A program made the translations under genes and the position numbers. A model generated the notes under the pieces. That model did not search any database, was not told where the DNA came from, and worked only from the letters and a program-made list of their open reading frames with translations. Positions 31,790 to 43,309 of a stretch of 64,000 bases of DNA are shown in pieces; the stretch's first letter is position 1, and every line of letters begins with the position of its first letter. Origin of the DNA: Neoechinorhynchus agilis (lineage: Eukaryota > Acanthocephala); the NCBI GenBank assembly GCA_051530055.1, contig CM121341.1, positions 10,540,001-10,604,000 of the forward strand, read 5' to 3'.

Positions 31790-34340
31790 TTTTAAAGATA
31801 TAACATAATTATTCGTCGTTCTCGTCCTCAATTGTCGCCTGAATGCTTGCAGTGTTGCCTCTCAACACGGCGTTGCTGATATTTTGACCTGACCTTGCAT
31901 CACCGGTTGTAACCTGAAGGCGTCGCTTCAGATCCTTCAGAAGTTAAAGAGCCTCGCTACCAAGAAATCCGTAGGTCTCAACCCCAAAAGGTACAAACAC
32001 ATGTTCCCGGGCTAAATCGAGGTATTTCGCCATTTTCCGTCCTTCCGCCGCGCTCGCTGAACATCCAGCTTGAATAACCGAGAACTTGAGATTGCTGGCC
32101 TTGAGTGTATCGACGCAAATGGCGTCCCAGAGGTGGCATTTACCCTTCCGCCACGGAAATGCGGTCACCCCATCAGGTCTACGCCCGTCGTGTACAGGTT
32201 CCAAAATATTAGGAGTGGAATGTACCGTAGCAATTGCCCGGCTCAGCACCGTGTTAATTTCGGCTTGTCTTGCGAATCTGCCGGCTGATTTTCTACAGAT
32301 AAGACCATGACCTCCCGACGAATCCATATTTGTGTCGCAGCGACAATGGTGGGGATGACATATCGGTAGTCCTAGTCTCATTGAAACTGCGACCCGTACT
32401 GCCTCGTCGGAGAGGAGAGTACCCACGGATGCCAGCGGGACCGCGTTCAACCAAGCGCCTGATTCTCTACTGGAGACTGCCAACAACCTGGCACGGGCAA
32501 CGTCGTCGCTTGAGTCTGATAAGAGAGAGCTTTGAACTCTTGCGACGAGAGGTCGATCCCACATAGAATGTTTTTGGCCATTCACAGGTACTTGACCGGA
32601 GTTGGTCAGTGTACACCACTCACTGATTCCCTCTTCAAAATGCCTATCAATACGACAAGTAGATTTCAAAATGCGCTGAATTGTGCTTCTGCTTCCTTCA
32701 TAGGAGCCTAAAAATGCGGGCAGGGATATGTCTGCTGTTTTCCGGATACCCAACCCGCCAGAAGATACAGGCAAGGATGCTTGTCGCCATGCCTTTTCTA
32801 GCAGCTGGACATTTAAAACTTGCTCGAGACAGTCCTTCAATCTATCATCTAGATTGCCAAGCGGAACATTGTGCTTGAAAAACAGCGCCGTGCGTAGAGC
32901 ACAAAGGAACTTGGGGATGAAGAGAATGTTCTTTATCAAGAACAGAACCTCGTGTGATCCAAGCTCACAGACCCTATCGCAAAGCACCGATAATTTCTTT
33001 AGAAGGCTGTTAATTTCGTTTTCTACATTCCCATCAAATGCGCAACTGCCCAAAAGCTTAGGCCGGTCAAGGTCAATCATTTCTATCCCGGGTGTAACAT
33101 TTTCAAAGTTGCGCTTTATTACGTCCTTTGCAGGACCCCTCTCTATGTTACGGAATAGAATTTCGCACTTTTCTGTGTTCAATTCAATGCCCAACTTGCT
33201 TGCCCTCATCTTGATTTTCTCCAGGTCACGGACAACTACCTGGTGATCGCCTCCTAGCGTAGCATCGTCCAGGAACCAGGCATTGAATTCGGCATTTTTC
33301 TAATGCGCTAATTCGTTCACTGTGAGCGCAAAATCAATGGGACCTAATGGGTCTCCCGGTTCAACGCCTCTCTCGGAAGGAATGATGTGATCGTTGAATA
33401 CAAGAGGGGTCGCACCTAGTTGAACTGGACGAAGAATTTCAGCAACACCTTCTGAGATTCGCCTAGAATTCACTTTCCCTGCTAGTTGTCTCAATGTAGA
33501 GCCAATCGCGATGGGACGAATCCCACCGTTCTTCTTTTCTAAAGCGCAGAGGGAAGCACATAAAAACAATTCGATCGCTTTGGGGGACAGGCTGACTCCA
33601 GAAAAAACGCCGACTAACTGAGTAAAGGCGTTCAGGAGAACATGGGATGGTTCACCTACGGAGAAGGACATCATGTCCTTTAGGTGCCGAAGCCCGTCGA
33701 GCCCATCGGCTGACCCATTTGCGAACGAAGAAACGGCTTTCTTAACAACATCAACCGAAAATTCTAACGGGGTGCACGAGGGGATCATCTCCGAGTATTC
33801 CAGATGACCAATGGGTCGAGGATGTTTCTCTCTGAGAAGTTGGTGAGTTTTCGTATCATCGCTTGCAAATTCGTTGGTGGATGATAGAATGCGAACCACG
33901 CCTCTCACATCACCATCGGCGAGTTTAGAAGACACTCTCTGGTTCATTGAACGGGTTTAAACTCGGCTCGGATTCGGTGGCCTTGAAAAAAATTTCCCCT
34001 AAAAACGTGAGCTTTTAGTATTGTCGAAGGACACCCGGTTTTGGATGAGGGTAACAAGGGACACGTCAGATGGTACTCCAATACACCAGTCTCGGGAAAG
34101 CGAAAAGGTGTGTCCAAGATATTTCGGTATTTGTCTCGAGACAGTCGCTCAGCAGGGCTGAATATCTCTTCGCTAGTTGAAATCGAGCGCCCTTTGGGGT
34201 CCGCTTCAGGATGTTTCTGGGCAAAACGCGCACGATCTCCACCAACGAAGGGGTGCAATGGACGATGTTTTGGATGTTCTGACGAGGTTCATTGAGCTGA
34301 GGAGCTGAGTTTGCTAGCATAAGGCCGGAACCAACACATC
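31790..34340 (-). mobile_element. LINE B (YLDD RT with RPDG...PW nuclease-like domain), longest copy
   Basis: Minus-strand non-LTR element in three frames. The N-terminal frame is 34258-33944. The RT frame 33947-33300 has GSADGLDGLRHL, EKKNGGIRPIAIGSTLRQLAGK and VEPGDPLGPIDFALTVNELAH. The 33209-31944 frame follows a short break that carries NAWFLDDATLGGD, the catalytic box. Further on are a knuckle-like C-x-C...H-x3-C (CRCD...GHGLICR), HDGRRPDGVTAFPWRKGKCH, and SAAEGRKMAKYLDL with VPFGVETYGFLG. RPDG followed by acidic and Lys positions resembles a restriction-like (PD-D/E-x-K) endonuclease, as in R2/R4-type LINEs; the clade assignment is inference. Part of the palm around the NAFN motif is deleted relative to the copy at 44.1 kb. 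Confidence 0.75.
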
Positions 34341-34348
34341 GGGAATCC

Positions 34349-34850
34349 CTTGAGCCGTGAGTCCAAAATTCTCCCCTTTCGTAATTTTGATCTGCTTGTC
34401 ACAGAACGGTCAATTATGTGTTGAGACCTTCGGAACTTGGGCAGCATTGGCCTCAGCGTCCAGAGTGAGTGAAATTTCCTTTTGCCGCTTGTTCTCTACA
34501 GGTTGTTCGGACCAAAGTTGATTTTGTGAATTTGCAGCGTCGGTCCTCTCGTGATCCGCGTGATCAACAGGTGGCGCGTTGAGGGGGCCGTCGTCAGCAG
34601 CGTCGGGCGACGCGGTGCGACATGCGGCGAATCGTGGTTTGCTGAAATGGTTAAGTCCCGAGTGAATGAGGGGACGGCAATAGAATCATTGACAATGCAA
34701 ATTCCATTTGTTCGGTTTCGCTTTGTTCCGAAAAATTGCACCAATATGCCGCTCTTCCGAAGGTCTCAACACATAATTGACCGTTCTGTGACAAGCAGAT
34801 CAAAATTACGAAAGGGGAGAATTTTGGACTCACGGCTCAAGGGAAAGCGA
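34349..34850. repeat. large inverted repeat at LINE B 5' side
   Basis: The ~90-bp arm at 34349-34440 (TTGAGCCGTGAGTCCAAAAT ... GTTGAGACCTTCGGAA) is repeated in reverse complement at about 34756-34845. About 315 bp of GC-richer sequence lies between. It is consistent with a 5' inversion at LINE insertion (twin priming) or a foldback element. Confidence 0.8.
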
Positions 34851-34891
34851 ATTAGCGACTTTCAAGATTATTTGAAAGTCGCTAATTCGCT
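34846..34891. repeat. perfect 20-bp palindrome with 6-nt loop
   Basis: AGCGAATTAGCGACTTTCAA and its exact reverse complement are separated by GATTAT. The right arm is the start of repeat E, so the hairpin forms the junction between the inverted LINE piece and repeat E. Confidence 0.9.
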
Positions 34892-34947
34892 TTTGTTACT
34901 GAACTTTTTATCAATCGTGTAGCGTTGTATCACGAGTACCCTTTTCC
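34863..34947. repeat. repeat E copy 2 (85 bp)
   Basis: Appears identical to 19938-20022. See that entry. Flanks differ. Confidence 0.8.
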
Positions 34948-35015
34948 TTAAGTCGTATTCCACAAATTTTTTAATTTTACTAATTTAAGCCGATTCTCGT
35001 AGCGTCAAAAACAAA

Positions 35016-35903
35016 TCATTGGACATGAGAAAGTTTCAACTTCCAAAATGCTTTAACACGTTCAACCCATATACTCCAATATAAATGACATTGGGCTTCA
35101 CTCATTTGTAGCACTGTTCCTTTACTACCGTCGGTAAACGCATATACAAGGGTGCCTCTAATATCTTTTCTTTTTAAAGAATGTCTTAAAGCGCCGATAT
35201 ACGCTGCCATTTGAACAGGGTAATCAAACGATTCCGAAATTCGTTTCGGTCGATTTTTTCGATCACTTGTTTTCCATTCAATAATGCTTAAAGGAGCTTC
35301 TTCTTCTTTCAAAGAAAGACGACCGACACAATCCACTACACCTCTATAGCACAGAACTGGATGACTTACAGGTTGCTCCAGAAAAGATGGCTTCTCGGCT
35401 AACACACGTTCGGATGTGCATAATTGAACACTTGACCAAAGCTTCATAACCGATTGATCGGTACTCACAGCGTCAGGTTTGTTTAAACGGTCCACAACGA
35501 ACTCATGAAATGTCCGTCCTCTTTGTAGTATTTGTTTCTCATGCTCTTTAAACTTGTCAACGCCCATCTCCTTCTCTTTTCGCTTTCTCCAATTTTCTAA
35601 ACGTAAACGGTCTTCTTCCGATTGAGTAAGATTAAGAATCTCAGAAACACTGGGGTAATCAACTTCATTTAACCAACAAGAGGTTGCTGTTTGCCCATTA
35701 CTGACCAAAGATAGGGGAAGTGTCTTCGGCAGAGAAGTAAAGATCGATTGAATCGTTTTATGGGATAATTGTGATTTCGGAACATGTAATTTTTCCACCG
35801 GCTTATTCGTAGTCGAAACTCGGACAGTTGGACCGTAACGTAAATAAGTTTCTTTTCGGAAGGTTATCAGTGATTTCAAATCTTTTACTGTCTTCAATTT
35901 CAT
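35016..35903 (-). CDS. MGME1: mitochondrial genome maintenance exonuclease 1
   Basis: A single-exon, 295-residue PD-(D/E)XK single-strand DNA exonuclease of mitochondria, which trims flaps during mtDNA replication in animals. Seen: YPSVSEIL (residues 83-90), GRTFHEFVVDRL (129-140, conserved His133), the YRGVVDCVG metal site (Asp191), IIEWKTSDRK (Glu209-x-Lys211 where the human enzyme has Asp-x-Lys), and FDYPVQMAAYIGALRHS (Gln231). The basic, hydroxylated N-terminus (MKLKTVKDLKSLITFRKETY) could serve as a mitochondrial presequence. The ATG at 35903 is the first in frame. It is slightly shorter than the human protein (344 residues). It lies next to LINE B debris with no sign of decay. Confidence 0.85.
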   Translation of the reverse strand: MKLKTVKDLKSLITFRKETYLRYGPTVRVSTTNKPVEKLHVPKSQLSHKTIQSIFTSLPKTLPLSLVSNGQTATSCWLNEVDYPSVSEILNLTQSEEDRLRLENWRKRKEKEMGVDKFKEHEKQILQRGRTFHEFVVDRLNKPDAVSTDQSVMKLWSSVQLCTSERVLAEKPSFLEQPVSHPVLCYRGVVDCVGRLSLKEEEAPLSIIEWKTSDRKNRPKRISESFDYPVQMAAYIGALRHSLKRKDIRGTLVYAFTDGSKGTVLQMSEAQCHLYWSIWVERVKAFWKLKLSHVQ

Positions 35904-36415
35904 CTAGAAATACAATGATCAAGCAAAAGCATTTTACGAAAAACTTCGTATCTCCTGCGAAAACTTTCAATAACAATTAAAATATATTTTTAAGTGTTGC
36001 AGGCAACCCTTTCCTGGCTGATTATTTTCTGATTCAATTATTTCCCTGACCCAGATCAGTGGGCTGTGTACTAAAGGAAAACTATCAGCCTGATAAAGGA
36101 TGTTCACAACATTTACAAAAAATATGTACCCGGCTAGCAAGACATAAGATAAAATTCAAATTATGTCAAATTTTGCGACCCCAATTAAGTGCTCTTGAAG
36201 AATGGGAGGTATTTCCGAATGAAAACGGTCGTATTTCGCTTAAAAGTTAAAACATAGACTTACTTTTCGAGAGATCTTCGCAGTCCAGCGGTTAACATTA
36301 AATCATTACGTATCGATCACTGATATCTCAATGAAAAAATTTCAACCGTCGTAACTAAATCGCGTTGTTATTACTGAAAAAGTTCTGGTTTTTAAACTGT
36401 CACTTGGACGGGCTG
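35904..36415. other. upstream of MGME1, small plus-strand ORF of unknown value
   Basis: Divergent side of MGME1. A plus-strand frame, about 36050-36250, is preceded by a plausible acceptor (CCCTGACCCAG). It encodes ~60 residues with several Cys and Lys (KGCSQHLQKICTRLARHKIK, LRPQLSALEEWEVFP). No family was recognised, so it may be chance. Confidence 0.25.
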
Positions 36416-36658
36416 TTGTAGTGATAAAGAAAACGAAAATCTTTATTTTCGAGCTTTCGCTGTTCAACTGCTACCTCGGGAATCTACAAAGGCGCGTTGA
36501 GATGTGAAGAGTGTTTAGTAGTTGCGTAGCATTGTCGAGCTGGTGTCCAGAACTCTCTCGCGCATTTTCTGCGGAAACGCCATCCCCTTCCAAGCGCCAG
36601 GGATAAAATAATCTCATCTTCTCAGATTCGACGCATTAAAAATGCTGCCAAAATTGCA
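36416..36658 (-). mobile_element. element D copy 3 (ribozyme-derived repeat, degenerate)
   Basis: Starts TTGTAGTGATAAAGAAAA and continues with TTTATTTTCGAGCTTTCGCT, like 56328 onward. Overall it is closest to 10430-10690. The minus strand keeps GAAAGCTC, but the hammerhead core is degenerate. It adjoins the 3' end of LINE A at ATTGCATTAATAATAACAC, as at 10.69 kb. Confidence 0.6.
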
Positions 36659-38611
36659 TTAATAATAACACATTTTCTCGAGTTCTGATAGGATAAATGA
36701 ATGTGGTTGTTTATTTTGGAGTAGATTACGAGTCCGGTTGGGTGGGAAGCACGGTCGGGTGGGAATTGGTGGTTATTGCTTGCATGAGCGCTTGTAAGGT
36801 CGGTCTTTCCTCAGGTTATGATATCCGAGAGAAGATTGGGCAGCATGGAAAAAGGAGCGTAGGTATAGGGAGGTGCGAGGTTGATGGATGATGAAATGAA
36901 TTGGGAGTACGAGTGTTGTGCTCGTGTGAAAAGGGGAATAAAATGTTGTAAAAAATTGTGGTGGTAGGGTTTAGAGGCATTCTGATTGTTTGTTAAAAAT
37001 CCTGCATAGACATTCGGTGAGAGGGGGAAAGTCAGTTGTGCAAATTTTAGATGCTCTTTTATGAAGGATTTCAAGACGACGGAATTGAAATTTGGACAGC
37101 TTGCAAAAGATGGGATAACCGTAGGTGAGGGAGGGTAAAATAATGCTGAAGCAAAATTTGGAGAGATTGGCTAAAGAGATTCCTAAATGTCGGAGGCGTT
37201 TAAGGAGATAAATTCTAAAGGTGTTGCGTTTGCGGGAAAGTGTAATGTGCAAGTGCCATTTCAGATTTGATTGAAATTGGAGACCCCGAATTCGGAGTAA
37301 GGTGATTCGTCGGAAGTCATTTGCAAGATCAGAGTACGAAAATTGGTTTGCAGGAGAGTGAGGGGATCAACTCGAAGAATTTAGAGAAGTTCAGATAGCG
37401 TTTGTCATTTGTGCCGAAATCTTCGATGTTGATTATTTCGTTAGAGATTAAGGAGAGGAAGAGGTGGGATAGTGACTGATTGATGAGGGTGAGATTGTAA
37501 GCATAAAAGAAAAGCTTAGAGTGAGACGAGAGAGGTTTAAGTTCGTTTAGGAAAATATTCAAAAGAAGAGGTGACAAGACGGCACCTTGAGGTACACCAT
37601 TGGTGAGGGATAGGTTGATCGAGGCATTAACCTGGCAGTTAATCGATTGTTGGCGATTGTGAAGATAAGAAGTTAACAAGTGGATCTGCCGCCCATTTGG
37701 ACCGAAGGTGTAACAGGCCTGGAGGAGTAGTGAGTGGTCTACGGAGTCAAATGCTTTCGATAAGTCCAGTGTAATGAGATGATGTTGCGTAGGAGGGTAT
37801 AATAAATGCAAATTAGGGCATCCGCTGCCGAAAATTTGGGTCAAAAGCCGAATTGCAAGGGCAATTGTTTTTGTTGAGAAGTGGAAAAAGGGAGTTTTAA
37901 AACATATTTTGATTATTATTAAAAGAGCTGGCAGAATGGATATTGAACCGAATGAATGGGTGGAAATCGGATGTCCATTTTTGGAAGATTTACTTTATCA
38001 GGACGAAACTAAGGAGAGTTTTGGAGTTGACAGAAGTGTCAATTGTGGGAGTGACAATGGTTGTACTTTGAGTTTGAGCATTGGTTTTGACTTATGGAGT
38101 CTAGAAAATGTCTCATTTAAGAAGATAACGAATTTGAGAAAAGGGATCAGATTTGCGTAAAAAAAGAGTCCTTGACTGATCGACGCACTGTTAAATTGTC
38201 ACCTGAACGTATTTTGGAGGAAAAAGCATCTTGAGGAAGTGCTTGATGGCGATGGGCCGTAGATGTTTAATCGTGCAGGAGTTTCAATATGGAGGAATCC
38301 ACGGTGGGTCATGGTTTTATATTCTAATGAAGTTCTTGGGTATTGCAAAACTTGAAGAATATTTTATGATTGAGGTTGGGGAAGATATGGCCAACGAAGG
38401 TATTTGTGTTACCGGGGGGATGGTGAGAAGCATAAAATTGTATATGATCTCGTTTATCCCAGACGAGTAAGCGAGGTGATTTTTGACGCTCAGCTGGGAT
38501 GAAGAAAAGTAGAAGAGTGGTTAGAATTCGCGGGCGGAGCCAGTCTGGAGCCGGGTGAATATTTGGAGGTGGAAAAGACCGTCAAAGTATTCATTTAAAA
38601 GGATTATAATT
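36659..38611 (-). mobile_element. CR1-like LINE, family A copy 4
   Basis: Same insertion as 26744-28392 (same 5' end beside AsnRS), but here the 3' region is kept. The C-terminal frame 37252-36971 (RLRHLGISLANL, LTYGYPIFCKLSKFQFRRLE, HKRASKICTTDFPPL) and about 300 bp of 3' sequence run down to a GTGTTATTATTAAT tail at about 36659. The RT frame 37844-37329 is identical in protein to copy 3, including the degenerate catalytic box. Confidence 0.8.
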
Positions 38612-41152
38612 TGCAAATAGGAACAGAATCTAAAATTTCGAACCGTTTACCGTTTTAATTTAATGAATCTAATGTTTATTATTCGGAGCAATTCTAACTG
38701 ATCATGGAGCACACCGTCCGGCGGTTCTTGGATAAAGGCAGACGTCTCGAATGTGGTACCGGTTAAGCAACCAAACCAAATACCTTTCAAGTCCTAAGCC
38801 ATATCCACCATGTGGAAAATCTCCATACTTTCTTTGATCCAAATACCAATAATAAGGCTCAGGGTTTATCGCGTTTCTTTCAAATGCATCTTCTAATTCT
38901 TGATAACCGTTCATACGCATTGATCCTCCAACAACCTCGCCAACATTTGGTAAAAGCACATCTACACTTTCAGTTAACCTCGGATCCTCCGAATCTTTCC
39001 TCATATAAAACGCCTTGAGTTCAGCTGGGAATCGGCATAAAAGAATGGGACAACCAATCTTGTCCGTCATGGCTCGTTCTGGGGCTTCGGGAATGTCATC
39101 ACCAAAACGAAACTCGCGTTCTTCGCCATCTTCCAGACGATTCTTTATTCCATTTTGATTTAGATATTCAATAGCGTCAGAGTAGTTTAGACGCATAAAA
39201 GGACGCTTAGGAACTTCAAATCCAGGATTAAGATCATTAAGTAGTTGCTTGCCTTCTGGGTGCTTTGTAACCCTTTCAGCTAATGATGCCGTTCTCTGGC
39301 GATAAATAGTTTAATTTACCAACTACATTTTTTCGGAATATCGACCTGGTCAAGTAAAAACGGTAGTCCTTTCGCACAACTTTACCGAACAAAAGCAAGG
39401 AAACGAAAACAATTATTGACTACTAAACAACTTTGAGCTAAAACAAAGCGGTAAATATAATATTAAGATTAGTAGTGAGGAGTCCTAAACGATTTTCTAA
39501 CCGATTGTTCGTTCTTCGTCGATTATCTTTTTTGTAGAGCAAAATTTTAGACAAAAGAACCGAAGACTACAAGAGCATCTAAAGAAACAAATTCATTCTA
39601 TGAGAATGGATTACGTCGCTTTTGAAGACTTCAAATTTAAAAGATTCTACCTAAGCTTTCTACACGAAACATTCAAAAGGAGAACATTAGCATTCTCTAT
39701 CGAAATTAATTGCATGCAAATGAATTAAAAGTTCCATCTTAAACCAAAAACCCTGAAAAGAGAATAGCATACCTCTACATCAACAATTAGATCTTCGATA
39801 TCATCAAGAAGCTGACTAAAATCAATAAACGGGATTTCTCCTTCGACATGAAAGTACTCTGACAAATGTCGCCTCGTCCTTGCATTTTCCGCTCTGTAAG
39901 AAGAAATAATACAAAAAGTCCTTCCAACTGCCGGACAAACGGTCTCAAGATACAACTGACTGGATTGCGTTAAATACGCATTGGACCCGTAGTAATTGAG
40001 ATTGAACAGAGTTGCACCCCCTTCTACTTGTGTTTGAACCAAAGTCGGAGGAAAGACTTCGCAATACTTGCGATCAAAGTAATGATCCCTAAAGCATTGA
40101 GTGACAATGGAACGCATCCTTAAGATCTTCGAAGTGTTTTCTCCTCTGATCACTAAATGCCTCAAATCGAGAAGTGTATCAGGATTCGCTTCAACATTAA
40201 GAACGGAATCAATTCCACCAGCAGGAGCCATACCCAATATTTCCAAATGGCGAACTTTCAACTCTCGTCCGCCTTCGACTGCAGTTTTTCCATCAGGAAG
40301 TTTGACAATCTGTCCAAACAACAAAGCACTGGATTCGGTAGAGATTTCATTAGCGTATTCGGCAAGTTCGTTTTGCAGAACACACTGTAGAAAACCAGTT
40401 CCGTCTCTCAATATGAGAAATGTAAGCTTTTTCGATTGTTGGCGTAACCTATGAACCCACCCATAGACCTTAACCATCGAAAGGTCAGAAGAGTTGTGGA
40501 TTTCACGAATCAGAACTGCCTTTATTTTGCTCATTTCAGCCTGATCTTCGTCCTTTGGGCTATAAGTGACAGAAGACTTTGGCATTGCTTTAGCCACTAG
40601 TGTACTAGTCTTTTGTTTTCGTTTATATTGTTCATGAATAGCAGACCATTTTTTGAATCGGCTCTTGGTTATTGGCTCAAACCCAACGCTCGCATCTTGT
40701 CTTATAAATATCGATGACATCGGGGGAAGGGCTTTTGTGGTACGAAAGGCAGCATCGAATGAAAAATAGGGACTTTCTATAGTGCCATCACCTTCGTTAC
40801 CACTATCTGGGTTAAGACAGCAAATGTAAATGGGAGCTATAGATGATCCGTTCGATGCTGACATCTAAAAACTTCAGACTTTGTAATTCCGAAACGTTGA
40901 CAATGTAAAATGCATATAAAAAGACTAAATTTTGAGAATTATCGTTTAGAAATCGATAGGAAATGTTCAGCATGATCAACCAATTTAGATTTTTCAAAGG
41001 AATAAAAAATAGTCCCAATCATCGTCGTTGGTTGCCTCGGATTCTAGGATCCGTCAATGTTTTCGTCTGTGTTCTTGTATGGGAGAGCAATCCAATAACG
41101 ATGTTTGGCATTGGGGATTATTCATGATGTTTACTGGATGGTCTCCTGTCTT
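36963..41152. repeat. segmental duplication, copy 2 (probable source)
   Basis: Partner of 26744-30933. On both edges the interrupted sequences continue here: the LINE A 3' end to the left and repeat C to the right. This suggests that this is the donor locus and 26744-30933 the derived copy. Confidence 0.9.
38702..40864 (-). CDS. NARS1: asparaginyl-tRNA synthetase, cytosolic, copy 2
   Basis: Second complete AsnRS gene. Exon 1 is 40864-39773, the intron 39772-39296, exon 2 39295-38702, with the same splice sites and domain order as the copy 10,219 bp away. Protein differences noticed: SKIKAVL instead of SKTKAVL, and VLQNELAEY instead of VLQDELAEY. No stop or shift was seen, so both copies may be functional. 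The LINE A insertion lies ~90 bp beyond the stop codon, so poly(A) signals of the gene may lie within or before the LINE. Confidence 0.92.
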
Positions 41153-41490
41153 TATTACCTATATTTCCCCTTGTCGTCTCTCTTCTCGGTAAATTCGGTA
41201 GGTGAATCTTTTGGTCATTCGATTTTCAGTGAGATTTATCCAGGTTTTGGGTAGCGTCGCCTACTGGGGGACGTCTTTGCTGTGTGTTGATTTATTATAT
41301 TGCTTCGATTCATAAAACAAAAGGAAAAGATGACGCTTGGCCAATGGGCATGTTACTGAGACCTGGTCGCGTAATTACGGATCCGGTTGCTAACTAGAAG
41401 CTGAGACGATTGTAATGATTGACGGTTGCAGCGGTAACCCAGGTCCCAGTCTCTCAGGGTTCGAAGTTTCTTAGGCTCCGCTTCACAAAT
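41029..41490 (-). repeat. interspersed repeat C, copy 3
   Basis: Reverse-orientation relative of 14940-15560, sharing AGCAACCGGATCCGT, ATTACGCGACCA, AACCTGGATAAATCTCACTG and ATGCCAAACATCGTTATTGG blocks (read on the minus strand). It lies immediately upstream of AsnRS copy 2 and may contribute to its promoter region. Confidence 0.65.
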
Positions 41491-43033
41491 TTAGGTATTT
41501 CAGCTACGAGGAAGCAGTTGGAATTCTGACACCCATTGTAAATTACACCAGAATGAATTTATCAAAAAAATACTGAAGAAATTAAAAATTAAAATTGAGT
41601 GTCTATTTAAAGTGCAGTGAAAAGCTCAACTTTCGTCTAATAGTGACTTTAGATATCAATGACATTCTTGGAATCGCTTTTGTTGTTGGTTAGGCTTTTC
41701 GTTTCGTAAAATATCCAAGAAACTTTGTGAAATTCACGAATTTCGTATGATAGAAAACGCAAAGGATATGAATCTGAGCGATTAAAGAGTAACAAACACA
41801 ATTAATTGTGACCTTTGACTTGTGGTGAAGATAATCCCGGTTAAAAATCAATTTTTCAACTTTCCCCGAATACAATCCAAGAAAGTAACAAACACGTTAG
41901 AATTTTAATATTCATGCACGGACGATTCACATTTCCCACTCATTCGAAGCTTTATACCTCCAAAACTCAAGTGAATCTACATAAAAACGAACAGAAAGTT
42001 TAAAGATAGGAGATTAATTGAACTAAATCGTTTATTTGAGGAATTTCTTAAAAAACAGCGCCATCTGTCTCGTTTTTAAATCATCCAAATGCCATTCGAC
42101 GCAATAAAGCTCAAAAACCAGCTCTTTTTCCCGTACTGCAGTGAAATGTAACCTTCAAAAGTGCTGACAGCGAATGATGACTGTACGAAAGAACCAAGTT
42201 TTAATGAGAAAACAATTAACGTCAATGGTTCTGCAACGAGAGACTGAAAACCAAGAAAAATGCGTTCCGCTATCTTAAAACAACACTTTTGCGTAGGTGG
42301 GGGCGCACAGGTATTCGACGCGAGTTACAGTAATCATTAAAAAAACAAAATTATTCATTTTAGGGTTTTCTCACCATTTTTGTGTTGGCTCGAATCATGA
42401 TTAAGATATTAAACCTCGCCTCAGAGGTCCCCTCTTTCGAAATATTTCATATTAATAATGGAATCTTGAACAAGGGTTATGTTCACCACCATTCAGTATT
42501 TACCATCCCGAAGGATCTTCTTGATATGATTAACTTGATGAAATTTCTTGAATTCTGTTAAATACAAAATGCTTTAATTCGCAAGACCTATCGCTGATTT
42601 TAATAACCAAATCGTCCAGGTTTCGGTGTTTTAACTATGCTTAAATTGTTTTGGCACAAATGTTTGAGAAATCTCACTTTTTATCGAAAATGTAAGAAAA
42701 TGTACAACACCTATATTTGAACATAAAATGAATTTCTTGAAACCCTTGAGCTTTTTAGAACGCCTGGGATAAATTCTAGAAAATCCAATAAAAAAACAAT
42801 GTTTTGGGTTATTATCTTCGGGGGATATGCGACTTTCTTTTAGTAATTTAACCACCCTTGTAATTTAAATTCAATAATTTATTTCCGATATTTCGTCATC
42901 CGACCATCCGACGTGAAATACAGGAAATAAAACTACCACAAGAAATGCTTTTTAGTTTAATAAACACACGAGCGTAGCGTCTTCATGTGTGAGATGATAG
43001 ATTAAGGTATAGAAAAGAACAGTAATTAATCTG
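41491..43033. other. no recognisable gene
   Basis: About 1.5 kb of AT-rich sequence with only short frames (for example 42631-42855 minus). Nothing was recognised. Confidence 0.45.
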
Positions 43034-43174
43034 TCGGTATGTGAGCGGGAACCGGGCTATATGATTAGAATTATTGTTTAGAAGTCTTCACACCCGGTAA
43101 ATAGTTTTTTATTAGGTTCGTAACGTTTTGAATGAAAAATTGTTTACTGGGTGAAGACTTCTAAACAATAATTC
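43034..43174. mobile_element. MITE-like inverted-repeat element, copy 1
   Basis: A 107-bp foldback (43068-43174) with ~32-bp terminal inverted repeats starting GAATTATTGTTTAGAAGTCT. It is preceded by ~34 bp (TCGGTATGTGAGCGGGAACC...) that is also duplicated ahead of copy 2, so the repeated unit is ~141 bp. No coding capacity. Confidence 0.85.
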
Positions 43175-43309
43175 AGGATTCCACTTTTCAGGTTTCATAA
43201 ATACATACAACCAATAGTCGATAAAGTATTACTCTAAAGTTTTAGTGCCACAGAACAAATATTCTTCATTCAAAAACCGGAGCTCCATGAGATATTCGAA
43301 GTGAAATTT

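Noticed and set aside
32728-33246. 172-codon plus-strand frame within LINE B
   Set aside because: Antisense of the LINE B RT/C-terminal frame, with no family resemblance.
43068-43174. Hammerhead motif in the MITE-like arms
   Set aside because: No CTGANGA core or GAAA box in the right arrangement on either strand.
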